A DNA stretch of 9,610 nt from Fulvivirga aurantia (GCF_009711475.1 NZ_SMMD01000825.1:1-9610); one strand, 5' to 3'; counted from the first letter of the stretch, positions 1 through 8,000 are shown. Notes: generated by a model from the sequence alone, not told the origin. Made by a program: numbers and translations.

Positions 1-2
1 TG

Positions 3-29
3 TTGCGAGCCAGGGTAATTATATGGTAG
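3..29 (+). CDS. Possible C-terminal tail of an ECF sigma factor (partial)
   Basis: Frame 3 reads LRARVIIW followed by a TAG stop at 27-29. Sigma-70 family ECF factors of Bacteroidota often end shortly after region 4.2 with a sequence of the type 'ALKxLR...', and FecR genes normally lie directly downstream of such a factor. A sigma tail here is therefore plausible. Only eight codons are visible, so identity rests on context. The stop lies 23 bp before the preferred fecR start at 53. The competing reading frame 2 is open back to the window edge, so an upstream extension of the FecR frame cannot be fully excluded. Confidence 0.35.
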   Translation: MRARVIIW

Positions 30-52
30 AAGTCAGATTTTCTGCCATAACG

Positions 53-1027
53 ATGAAAAAAGAGTTAATAAAAAAATACCTACGTGGTGAATGCTCCTTT
101 GAAGAAGAGCAACAGGTAAAGGCCATTTTAGAAACTAAGGACGGTTCACAGTTACTTGACGATCTGGCCGATGAAATATGGCAACAAGAACCAGACCCTA
201 AGCAAATAAGTCTAGATGATGCCAGACTATTTAGAAATATAGAGAATAGCATCCCTCGCAAAAAGGTAGTGCCCATACGATCTTATATAGGTTATGCTGC
301 CAGCTTTATACTTATTGCATTAGCGACCTTCTTCGTAATACAATATGAAACAGATGATCCTCAGAAAAAAAATCTGGCGGTCTCAGAAAAAATTACCAAG
401 TCAACCTCAAGAGGTCAAAAATCTACAATCATGCTTAGTGATGGCTCGAAGGTTATCCTAAACTCAGAGAGTTCGATTACTTATAATAAGTATTTTACTG
501 ATACCTCAAGAAACATTACGCTGATTGGGGAGGCCTTTTTTGAAGTGGCTAAAGACAAGAAAAGGCCATTTAATGTGACCTCTGGGGCCACGACCACCAC
601 TGCCCTGGGCACATCATTCAACATAAATAATCGTACCAAAAAGCAACGTATTTCTTTAGCAACCGGTAAAGTCAAAATTATATCTACTGTTATAACTCAA
701 ACCTATACACTTGATCCCGGAGAAGCTCTAGACATAAACAGCAGCACTAAAGAAGCTACAAAACTCGCTTTTGACATCAACAAAGACCTGTCGTGGAAAG
801 ATGGGATACTCTTTTTTGAAAATGACAAAGTCGCAGAGATCATAAGTACGCTGGAGCTTTGGTATGATGTAAAAATCAACATCACTGATAAAGAAATTTT
901 GGCCAAAAAATATACTGGTCGCTTTGAGAATTCAAGCCTTGAGCATGTACTGAAAAGTATGTCTTTCGCTCTGGATCTGAGCTACCAGATGAATGGCAAA
1001 AATATAACCATTAAAAACGCAAACTAA
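53..1027 (+). CDS. FecR-family anti-sigma factor, inner-membrane, DUF4974-type C-terminus
   Basis: Transmembrane anti-sigma factor (about 324 aa) that would hold an ECF sigma factor and release it when its outer-membrane receptor binds ligand. Residue numbers here count from the earlier ATG at 23. The cytoplasmic N-terminus (11-85) begins MKKELIKKYLRGECSFEEEQ, the usual opening of Bacteroidota FecR proteins. One membrane segment follows at about 88-107 (GYAASFILIALATFFVIQY). The periplasmic FecR domain (about 125-215) has the typical runs LSDGSKVILNSESSITY, GEAFFEVAKD and ALGTSFN. The C-terminal DUF4974-like domain (about 262-332) has the typical YTGRFENSSLEHVLKSM run. I prefer the start at 53 over 23 because it opens with the family N-terminus and clears the possible sigma stop at 27-29. 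The receptor gene follows after 12 bp, so the two are almost certainly co-transcribed. Length is normal for the family. The class is secure; the sigma partner is not visible. Confidence 0.93.
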   Translation: MKKELIKKYLRGECSFEEEQQVKAILETKDGSQLLDDLADEIWQQEPDPKQISLDDARLFRNIENSIPRKKVVPIRSYIGYAASFILIALATFFVIQYETDDPQKKNLAVSEKITKSTSRGQKSTIMLSDGSKVILNSESSITYNKYFTDTSRNITLIGEAFFEVAKDKKRPFNVTSGATTTTALGTSFNINNRTKKQRISLATGKVKIISTVITQTYTLDPGEALDINSSTKEATKLAFDINKDLSWKDGILFFENDKVAEIISTLELWYDVKINITDKEILAKKYTGRFENSSLEHVLKSMSFALDLSYQMNGKNITIKNAN

Positions 1028-1039
1028 ACCTGACCTAAT

Positions 1040-4000
1040 ATGATAAAACCAACTACACAAAAGATAAGCAAGTACCTTATTTGGTGCTTGTTTATCATTA
1101 TTCTACATTTTCCTGCCTCGGGAAATGACACAGTTAAAAGTGTGAGAGAAGTATTTATAGACTTGAATTTGGTAGAAGCCTCCGTACAGGAAGCTTTTGA
1201 GCAAGTAGAAGCTAAAACCCAATTTAAATTTCATTACAGTAAACCTAAAATCAATTTAGACACAAGGTTTTCTCTACAGTATAAAAAAGTATCTGTGGCT
1301 CAAATACTCACTGATATTGCCAAAGAAACCAGATTAAAATTCAGACAGGTTAACAATATCATAAGTGTAAACAAGCTGGACGAATCTCAACCACAGGAAG
1401 AGGTAATCGAAATAGAAGAGATGATGCGGCCGATTACAATACTCGTTACTGACGAAAAAAATGCAGCTCTTCCCGGAGTAAACGTAGTAGTGAAAGGCAC
1501 TTCGATTGGCTCTACCACAGATTTATCCGGAAAGGTAAATCTTGATGTGCCGGAAAATGCAACGGTACAATTAAGTTTTGTGGGGTATAAAACGCAAGAA
1601 ATAGTAGTTGGCAATCGCTCAAACATCACAGTTACAATGATGCCTGATGTGGAGCAACTGCAGGAGCTCGTCATTGTTGGTTCCAGAAACGCCCCACGAT
1701 CATCAACAGATACTCCCCTCCCTGTAGATAAGCTGTCTGCAGATGAACTTGTCTCAACCGGTCAGCCTACATTTGACAAAGCCTTGCAATATCGGGTACC
1801 GTCATTTAATACCGTACAGACACCGGTAAACGATGCTACCTCACTTCTGGATCCCTATGAAATAAGAAACATGGGACCAAGCAGAACGCTCATCCTTATC
1901 AATGGTAAAAGAAAAAATCTAAGCTCATTGCTTTACACCCAAACTTCTCCCGGTAGAGGAGAAACAGGTGCAGACATCTCGGCAATCCCAACAGATGCAA
2001 TTAAGCGTGTAGAAATATTGAGAGATGGTGCTTCTGCGCAGTATGGATCAGATGCTATTGCAGGTGTTATGAATATTGTATTAAAAGATAGCGATGAGCC
2101 GGGCTCATTTACACTGCGAACAGGTATTACTTCAGAAGGTGATGGCGAGATGCTAGGCATTTCTTTAAACAATGGCAGCTCAATAGATGACGGCAGAGGC
2201 TTTGTAAACTACACTATAGATCTATCAAAGGTAAATCTTGCCAACCGACCAGGCATTGTTGACGGAGGTACGACTAATCTGGGTGCAGAAAATCGACCTT
2301 TAGCTGGTGGTGAATATGCTGATTTCGTATATACAGACCCAGATGATCCTGACAATTACTCAGGCGGAGTAATCACCGCACCAGAGAGAAATGCAATTTT
2401 AGCCAGCAATGCCGCGGGTATTGATGCTGTTAATAACTTCTTGGCGTTAAAACCTGATGCGGGCAATATCAATGGTTCACCAGAAACTACCTCTGCTAAG
2501 TTTTTGGTAAATAGCGGCCTAAACCTGAGCGAAGTATCAAGACTTTACTTTAATGCTGCATATGTCTACAAAAAAGTAAACAGCTTTGCCAATTACAGAA
2601 CACCCTATTGGCGAACAGAAGCTGATTTTCCCTATCTGGCAGATTTCTTTCCCAATGGGCCGAATGGAGAATATATTGGTTATGTACCAACCTTCGATGG
2701 AGACCTGAATGATTATAATGGAACGATCGGCTTCAAATCAAACCTAAATGGGTGGAACTATGACGCAAGTTTTACTACAGGGGGCAACAGACAAACTTAT
2801 ACAGTTAGAAATTCTCATAACAGAAATACCGTACTTACACCGCCTACCTATCTTGGCGACCTCAACAACAATGGCGTAGTTGATAGCAACGAAATACAAC
2901 AAGGCGTCAATCTATACAGAGAAAATAGCCCGATCACCTTCGATCCGGGTGGAACTCAGTTTTCTCATATAGTGGGTAACATCGACATTTCAAAAGCGGT
3001 AAATAACCAATTGGGTGTGGCTTTCGGAGCTGAGTTCAGATCAGAAACTTTTGAGGTGATTGAAGGCGAACTGGCTTCTTATGATGGTGGTGGTGCAGAT
3101 TCCTTTGCCGGTAATAGACCAGAAAACTCAGGTAAATTTAACCGATACAATTTTGGCGGCTATGTAGATGTAGCTTACGACATTACAGAAAACTTCCTCA
3201 TTAATGGTACTGCTAGGGTTGAAAATTATAGCGATTTCGGTACTACCTTCGTTTGGAAACTGAGTTCAAGATATAAAGTAATTGGCGACAGACTTATCCT
3301 AAGAGGGTCGGCTTCTACAGGATTCAGAGCACCAACACTACATCAGATTTATACTCAAAAGGCTCAGTACAGCTTCGTGCCCGGATCGGGTATCCAGGTT
3401 GGTGGTTTGGTAAATAACGTGTCTACACAAGCTAGTTTACTCAATGTCCCTCAACTTGATGCGGAAGAATCTACAAATATCACTGTAGGGTTTGGATCGG
3501 AGATTAACGAAAACTTTAATGTTACGGTCGATTACTACAACATACAGGTAGATGACAGAATTGTGTTAAGTACAGAAATTGGCCCTACAGAGGCTGGAAA
3601 TACAGCACTCGACCAGGTACTTACAGCCAATAACCTTTCCGACTTAAGCTTTTTTGTAAATGCCATAGATACAAGAACTTCGGGTATAGACGTGGTAGCC
3701 AATTATAGAAATATAACACTTGGAGCCGGAGAGCTTAACTTAAATCTATCAGGTAATTACACCATAGAAAATGAAAGAGTTGGTGAAGTTAACAACCCGG
3801 AGATAGTTGCCGATGCCGGTCAGTCTGTTGTTAATGAAACGCAGGAGGCCTTATTCTTTACTTCAAGGCCTAAAACCAAATGGATATTCGGAGCGAACTA
3901 CAACTTAGGCAAATTTGGCTTTTCTCTTAACAACACTTATTTCGGAAAAACTACTTTCAGACAGGATGGCTTGGACACTAACCTCAAAACAGAGTTTAAG

Positions 4001-4273
4001 CCTAACGTAGTTACTGATTTAGGCATCAACTACTCAGCTTCAGAAAAGGTAAATGTCACGTTAAACATAAATAACATTTTTAATGTGTTGCCAGAGTGGG
4101 AGTTCGTAGCGCTCAATGAAAGTGGTGATGCAATTTTGGCAGATTCTAATCTTACTTTGGAGCAATCTAATTTGATAACATTTAACCAAAGGTATTCTCA
4201 AATGACTTATGATGGTTATCATTTCAGTCAGCTGGGTACCATGTTTAATTTGACAGTGAACGTACGATTTTAA
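1040..4273 (+). CDS. TonB-dependent outer-membrane receptor with STN and CarboxypepD_reg domains (signal-transducing type)
   Basis: Outer-membrane 22-strand-type receptor (1077 aa) that would import a ligand using TonB energy and signal through FecR. Domain order: signal peptide, residues 1-28, hydrophobic core YLIWCLFIIILHF, likely cleaved after PASG; STN domain, about 35-112, the part that touches FecR in FecA-like systems; carboxypeptidase-regulatory-like beta domain, about 131-203 (LPGVNVVVKGT, LSFVGYKT); TonB-box-like ELVIVGSR, 209-216; plug, about 220-350, with RVEILRDGASAQYGSDAIAG; beta-barrel, about 360-1077, with GFRAPTLHQIY and the closing aromatic residue in LTVNVRF. Odd points are an EF-hand-type loop at 607-618 and an acidic stretch DPDDPDNY at 433-440. 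There is no SusD partner downstream and the plug is not of the classic SusC form, so glycan import is unlikely. A ferric chelate or another small ligand is the default inference, but sequence alone does not tell. Translation starts 12 bp after fecR without a Shine-Dalgarno sequence. Confidence 0.94.
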   Translation: MIKPTTQKISKYLIWCLFIIILHFPASGNDTVKSVREVFIDLNLVEASVQEAFEQVEAKTQFKFHYSKPKINLDTRFSLQYKKVSVAQILTDIAKETRLKFRQVNNIISVNKLDESQPQEEVIEIEEMMRPITILVTDEKNAALPGVNVVVKGTSIGSTTDLSGKVNLDVPENATVQLSFVGYKTQEIVVGNRSNITVTMMPDVEQLQELVIVGSRNAPRSSTDTPLPVDKLSADELVSTGQPTFDKALQYRVPSFNTVQTPVNDATSLLDPYEIRNMGPSRTLILINGKRKNLSSLLYTQTSPGRGETGADISAIPTDAIKRVEILRDGASAQYGSDAIAGVMNIVLKDSDEPGSFTLRTGITSEGDGEMLGISLNNGSSIDDGRGFVNYTIDLSKVNLANRPGIVDGGTTNLGAENRPLAGGEYADFVYTDPDDPDNYSGGVITAPERNAILASNAAGIDAVNNFLALKPDAGNINGSPETTSAKFLVNSGLNLSEVSRLYFNAAYVYKKVNSFANYRTPYWRTEADFPYLADFFPNGPNGEYIGYVPTFDGDLNDYNGTIGFKSNLNGWNYDASFTTGGNRQTYTVRNSHNRNTVLTPPTYLGDLNNNGVVDSNEIQQGVNLYRENSPITFDPGGTQFSHIVGNIDISKAVNNQLGVAFGAEFRSETFEVIEGELASYDGGGADSFAGNRPENSGKFNRYNFGGYVDVAYDITENFLINGTARVENYSDFGTTFVWKLSSRYKVIGDRLILRGSASTGFRAPTLHQIYTQKAQYSFVPGSGIQVGGLVNNVSTQASLLNVPQLDAEESTNITVGFGSEINENFNVTVDYYNIQVDDRIVLSTEIGPTEAGNTALDQVLTANNLSDLSFFVNAIDTRTSGIDVVANYRNITLGAGELNLNLSGNYTIENERVGEVNNPEIVADAGQSVVNETQEALFFTSRPKTKWIFGANYNLGKFGFSLNNTYFGKTTFRQDGLDTNLKTEFKPNVVTDLGINYSASEKVNVTLNINNIFNVLPEWEFVALNESGDAILADSNLTLEQSNLITFNQRYSQMTYDGYHFSQLGTMFNLTVNVRF
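2858..2893 (+). other. EF-hand-type calcium-binding loop coded inside the receptor gene
   Basis: Receptor residues 607-618 read DLNNNGVVDSNE. This fits the 12-residue EF-hand loop exactly: D607, N609 and N611 at positions 1, 3 and 5, G612 at position 6, a hydrophobic residue at position 8, D615 at position 9 and E618 at position 12. It lies in the barrel part of the protein, probably in an extracellular loop. Calcium binding is inferred from the motif only; no helices of a full EF-hand pair are evident. Confidence 0.5.
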
Positions 4274-4300
4274 TGTTTAGGTTACATTAAGTCCTATGAT

Positions 4301-4325
4301 GGGGTCGCTAAAAAATGGCGACTCC
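4301..4325. terminator. Small hairpin 28 bp after the receptor stop
   Basis: GGGGTCGC at 4301-4308 pairs with GCGACTCC at 4318-4325. The 8-bp stem has one G-T wobble and a 9-nt A-rich loop. No good T-run follows (ATTTAAAG), so it is a weak terminator by itself. It could be a 3'-end stabilising hairpin for the long receptor mRNA, or an attenuator placed before the stronger terminator at 4426-4452. Confidence 0.4.
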
Positions 4326-4336
4326 ATTTAAAGAGT

Positions 4337-4399
4337 TTAGAAGTTGAAAGTAATATAGGTTCGTTACGTTGTACTACAACGTAAGCTTTCAGCTTCTAA
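4337..4399. repeat. 63-bp nested inverted repeat (REP- or MITE-like hairpin element)
   Basis: The outer arms, TTAGAAGTTGAAAG (4337-4350) and CTTTCAGCTTCTAA (4386-4399), pair over 14 bp with a single G-T wobble. Inside lies a second, perfect palindrome at 4364-4384: TTACGTTGTA, one central C, then TACAACGTAA. A 13-nt unpaired stretch separates the arms on the left and 1 nt on the right. Five T follow directly at 4400-4404, so the RNA form could also act as a terminator after the receptor gene. The outer arm resembles the AGAAGTT-type sequences that I recall from intergenic DNA of this phylum, but I cannot count copies here. No transposase and no clear target-site duplication are visible. Confidence 0.6.
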
Positions 4400-4425
4400 T
4401 TTTTGCAGTTTTACAGGTTGCATTT

Positions 4426-4452
4426 AAGGTCACTCGAAAGGGTGACCTTTTT
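4426..4452 (+). terminator. Intrinsic terminator of the fecR-receptor operon
   Basis: AAGGTCACTC (4426-4435) pairs with GGGTGACCTT (4440-4449). The 10-bp stem has one T-G wobble and is closed by a GAAA tetraloop (4436-4439). The sequence TTTTT at 4448-4452 completes a typical rho-independent terminator for + strand transcription. The T-run overlaps the stop codon of the converging gene at 4451-4453. Read on the - strand the stem is followed only by TTAAATG, so termination in that direction would be weaker. Confidence 0.8.
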
Positions 4453-4834
4453 AGTTGCTAATTATTACTTTGTGGTATTGGTCATGCAGCCAAAGTCTTG
4501 CTTCTTCAAAGCTCTCCAGTGCAATAATATTCCTACCCGTTAAAGACACAATGGTATCTAACATAATGCGCTTGAAAGCGCTAAGACCAATTACTGCTGT
4601 AGCAATTACGTAAGGATTGTTGCGTCTGACATTTTCTCTCACTTTATTGATCAGCGCAGTATTAAACTGCGTTTTATCAACATTTACTAAAGACAATACA
4701 GACCTTTCGGGTTGTTTTTTTATGATTGCGTGATTAGCTTCTATCACTTTCAGACAATCTTCGATGGTACTGTGGGAAACATCTGTGTAGACGATCTCTA
4801 CATCTTTAAACTGAATTATTTCGCAAGAAGCCAC
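4451..4834 (-). CDS. STAS/SEC14 (SpoIIAA-like) domain protein, small cytosolic
   Basis: Soluble 127-aa protein without signal peptide or membrane segment. The pattern resembles the SpoIIAA-like/STAS-SEC14 proteins found widely in Bacteroidota: a first strand VEIVYTDVSHST (12-23), a helix with KKQPERSVLSLVNVDKTQFN (39-58), then YVIATAVIGLSAFKRIMLD (75-93) and a final TGRNIIALESFEEARLWL (99-116), the usual 'SGRN...F...EEAxxWL' ending. The molecular role of these stand-alone proteins is not known; some STAS folds bind lipids or regulatory partners. The start is GTG at 4832-4834: there is no ATG or TTG between it and the in-frame upstream stop at 4853-4855, and the first internal Met is far inside the domain. 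The gene converges on the receptor gene and is divergent from dnaE, so it is probably monocistronic. Its link to the neighbours is unclear. Family assignment is from memory of conserved patterns. Confidence 0.75.
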   Translation of the reverse strand: MASCEIIQFKDVEIVYTDVSHSTIEDCLKVIEANHAIIKKQPERSVLSLVNVDKTQFNTALINKVRENVRRNNPYVIATAVIGLSAFKRIMLDTIVSLTGRNIIALESFEEARLWLHDQYHKVIISN

Positions 4835-4863
4835 TATATCACAAATTGTAGTTTAGGTTATTT

Positions 4864-4871
4864 CAAATATA
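4864..4871 (-). promoter_or_regulatory. Candidate -7 box of the STAS-like gene
   Basis: On the - strand this reads TATATTTG, an exact match to the Bacteroidota -7 consensus TAnnTTTG, 29 nt upstream of the GTG start. The -33 region is poor: TTAACA lies at 4891-4896 with a 19-nt spacer, not the expected TTTG. The AT-rich setting makes chance matches fairly likely. Confidence 0.4.
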
Positions 4872-4999
4872 AACTACTGATTAAAAAAAATGTTAATAAA
4901 ATTTAATTTTTTGAGAATGTGACTGCATTCAAATTACTCATCCACCCGATATAAAAAGGAGTAAACAACCTGTCTTCGTTTCTCCAGTTTTCCGATATT

Positions 5000-5007
5000 T
5001 ACAGTTG
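5000..5007 (+). promoter_or_regulatory. Weak candidate -7 box of dnaE
   Basis: TACAGTTG differs at one position from TAnnTTTG and lies 39 nt before the dnaE ATG. No convincing TTTG is seen at the -33 distance. It is the best match I found in the 4835-5046 intergenic region on this strand, where some promoter for dnaE is expected because the upstream gene points away. Confidence 0.2.
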
Positions 5008-5046
5008 GAATACACTACATTCCAGTAACCACTACAAGCATTTCAT

Positions 5047-8000
5047 ATGTATTTAATTTTTGATACCGAAACCACCGGTCTTCCGCACAATTATAGTGCG
5101 CCTATTACAGATTTAGACAACTGGCCGAGGCTGGTACAGATTGCCTGGCAGTTGCACGATGGAGATGGTAGCTTACTCTCAAGTGAAAATTATATTGTAA
5201 AACCCGAAGGCTTTACTATTCCCTTCAACTCCGAAAAAGTGCATGGTATTTCTACCAAACGCGCTTTGGAAGAAGGTCATGATCTGGCAGAGGTACTTCA
5301 AAAATTTAAATCTGACCTTGAAAGAACGCAAGTAGTCATCGGCCATAATGTTGATTTCGATAATCGCGTTGTAGGTGCAGAATTTGTTAGGGTAGACAGA
5401 GAGGATGACGGTAATGAGCTGCAAGAAACTGATAAAATTGATACTTCTGAGGTATCTAAAGAATTTTGTCAACTTAAAGGAGGTATAGGTGGTCGCTTAA
5501 AATCACCAAAGCTCATTGAGCTGCACGAAAAGTTATTTGGTGTACCTTTTGATGATGCCCACGATGCTGCATATGACGTAGATGCTACTGCCAAATGTTT
5601 CTTCGGTCTGATTAAAGAAAAGGTTGTAAAACCGATCGATGAGACTGCTGTAGAAGACATCACCTATCAACGGCCTGACCTTGACGATGCCAACTTTGCT
5701 AAAAAAGAAAAATCTACCACCGTACATATGGGTGGCGATGCTGAGGCAGCAAAGAATATCGATCATGCTTTTTCTCACCTACACGTACACACACAGTACT
5801 CTGTACTACAGGCTGTACCCAACATTAAAGGCCTGATTGCCAGAGCCAAAAAATACAACATGCCAGCGGTCGCCATAACCGACCTGGGCAACATGTTTGG
5901 TGCTTTTAAATTTGTGAGAGAAGCACTCAATAATGAAATAAAACCGATTGTAGGTTGTGAGTTTTTTATTGCAGAAGAGCGAACCAAGCTCAAGTTTACC
6001 AAAGACAACCCCGACAAAAGATATAATCAGGTTCTAATCGCTAAGAATAAGGATGGATACCATAACTTGGCAAAGCTTAGCTCCCTGGCTTACATGGAAG
6101 GTCTATATGGCATCTATCCACGTATAGACAAAGAATTGGTTAAGCAATATTCAGAAAATGTAATTGCGCTTACCGGAAGCCTGAGTAGCGAAATCCCTTA
6201 TTTGATATTAAATGTTGGTGAGCACCAGGCAGAAGAGGCCTTTCAATGGTATCTCGATGTTTTTAAAGACGACTTTTATGTCGAGCTGATCCGTCATGGA
6301 CTAGAAGAGGAAAGTAAGGTAAACGATGTACTACTTGCTTTCGCCAGAAAATACGATGTAAAGGTAATTGCTGCCAATGACGTTTACTATCTTGATAAGG
6401 AAGATGCTAATGCCCACGATGTTTTGCTTTGTGTAAAGGAAGGCGAACTGCAATCTACACCAAAAGGTCGTGGCCGGGGTTTCAGATACGGATTCCCTAA
6501 CGAAGAATACTACTTTAAGTCTCAGGAAGAGATGAAAACTCTCTTCAGTGATATTCCTGAAGCTATCGAAAATCTAAGCGAGTTGATCGACAAAATTGAG
6601 CCCTACAAGCTCGATCGTGATGTCTTGCTTCCGGCATTTAACATACCTGATGAGTTTAAAGACCCGGCTGATGATGAAGATGGTGGCAAGCGAGGTGAGA
6701 ATGCTTTTTTAAGACACCTGACTTATGAAGGTGCAAAAAAGCGATATGAAGAAATCACCGATGAAATAAGAGAGAGATTAGACTTTGAGCTCGAAACCAT
6801 CCGCAATACAGGGTATCCGGGTTACTTCCTCATCGTACAGGATTTCACCACCAAAGCGCGTGAAATGGGCGTCTCTGTTGGTCCGGGCCGGGGTTCTGCT
6901 GCAGGTTCTGCTGTAGCCTATTGTATTGGTATTACCAATGTCGACCCAATAGCGTACGACCTACTTTTTGAGCGATTTCTGAATCCTGATAGGGTGTCAC
7001 TTCCCGATATTGATATTGACTTTGATGATGAAGGTCGTGATAAAGTAATACAATATGTAATTGACAAATACGGCCAAAATCAGGTAGCACAGATCATCAC
7101 ATACGGTACAATGGCTGCCAAATCATCAATCAGAGATGCAGCACGAGTGATGGAGCTACCGCTTATGGAAGCCAACGACCTGGCCAAACTCGTACCTGAG
7201 AGACCCGGCACTTCTTTGGACAAAGCATTTCGAGAAGTCAAAGACCTGGAACAGATACGCCAGGGCACTGATCTAAAAGGTCAGGTGTTAAATCAGGCCA
7301 AAGTATTAGAAGGCTCTGTAAGAAACACAGGTACACACGCCTGTGGTGTAATTATTACGCCAGACGATCTTACCAAATTCATTCCGGTTTCTACAGCCAA
7401 AGATTCCGATATGCTTATCACGCAGTTTGACAACAGTGTGGTTGAGGATGCCGGAATGCTTAAAATGGACTTTTTAGGCCTAAAAACCCTTACCATTATT
7501 AAAAGTGCCATCGCCAATGTAAAAGCACGGCATGGCATCGAAATAGACATTGAAAGCGTACCCCTTGATGACCCAAAAACTTATGAGTTGTACCAAAAAG
7601 GATATACCAACGGTACATTCCAGTTTGAGTCTCCGGGTATGCAAAAGCACTTACGCGCACTCAAACCAGATAAGTTTGAAGACCTTATAGCCATGAACGC
7701 CCTGTACAGACCGGGGCCGATGGAATATATACCAAACTTTATCGCCCGTAAGCATGGTGATGAAGAGATCACCTACGACATCGAGGACATGAAAGAAAAC
7801 CTCGCTGAAACGTATGGTATCACAGTTTATCAGGAGCAAGTGATGTTGCTCTCGCAAAAGTTGGCTGGTTTTTCTAAAGGTGATGCCGATGTGTTACGTA
7901 AGGCCATGGGTAAGAAAATATTTGCCTTGCTGGAAAAACTTAAGCCTAAATTTATCGATGGAGGTAAAGAGCGTGGCCACGATCCTAAAATTCTTGAGAA

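Noticed and set aside
2336..2360. Acidic DPDDPDNY stretch (receptor residues 433-440) as a second calcium site
   Set aside because: It lacks the spacing of a defined calcium-binding motif; acidic loops are common in receptor barrels, so no separate claim is made.
1040..4273. Receptor as a SusC-type glycan importer
   Set aside because: There is no SusD gene downstream, a terminator follows, and the plug and TonB-box region are of the general receptor type; STN plus FecR points to a signalling receptor.
4351..4399. GGTTCG run in the nested repeat suggesting a tRNA T-arm
   Set aside because: The remaining cloverleaf arms, anticodon stem and acceptor stem are absent; the pairing fits two nested hairpins instead.
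4712..4906. 64-codon + strand open frame opposite the STAS-like gene
   Set aside because: It is antisense to the N-terminal half of a recognisable gene and runs into AT-rich intergenic DNA; the sequence shows no protein pattern and no start context.
4953..5046. Purine-rich AAAAAGGAG (4953-4961) that could be a Shine-Dalgarno site for a leader peptide before dnaE
   Set aside because: No ATG, GTG or TTG follows at a suitable distance; only a CTG-led frame of 28 codons exists. Shine-Dalgarno use is also rare in this phylum.
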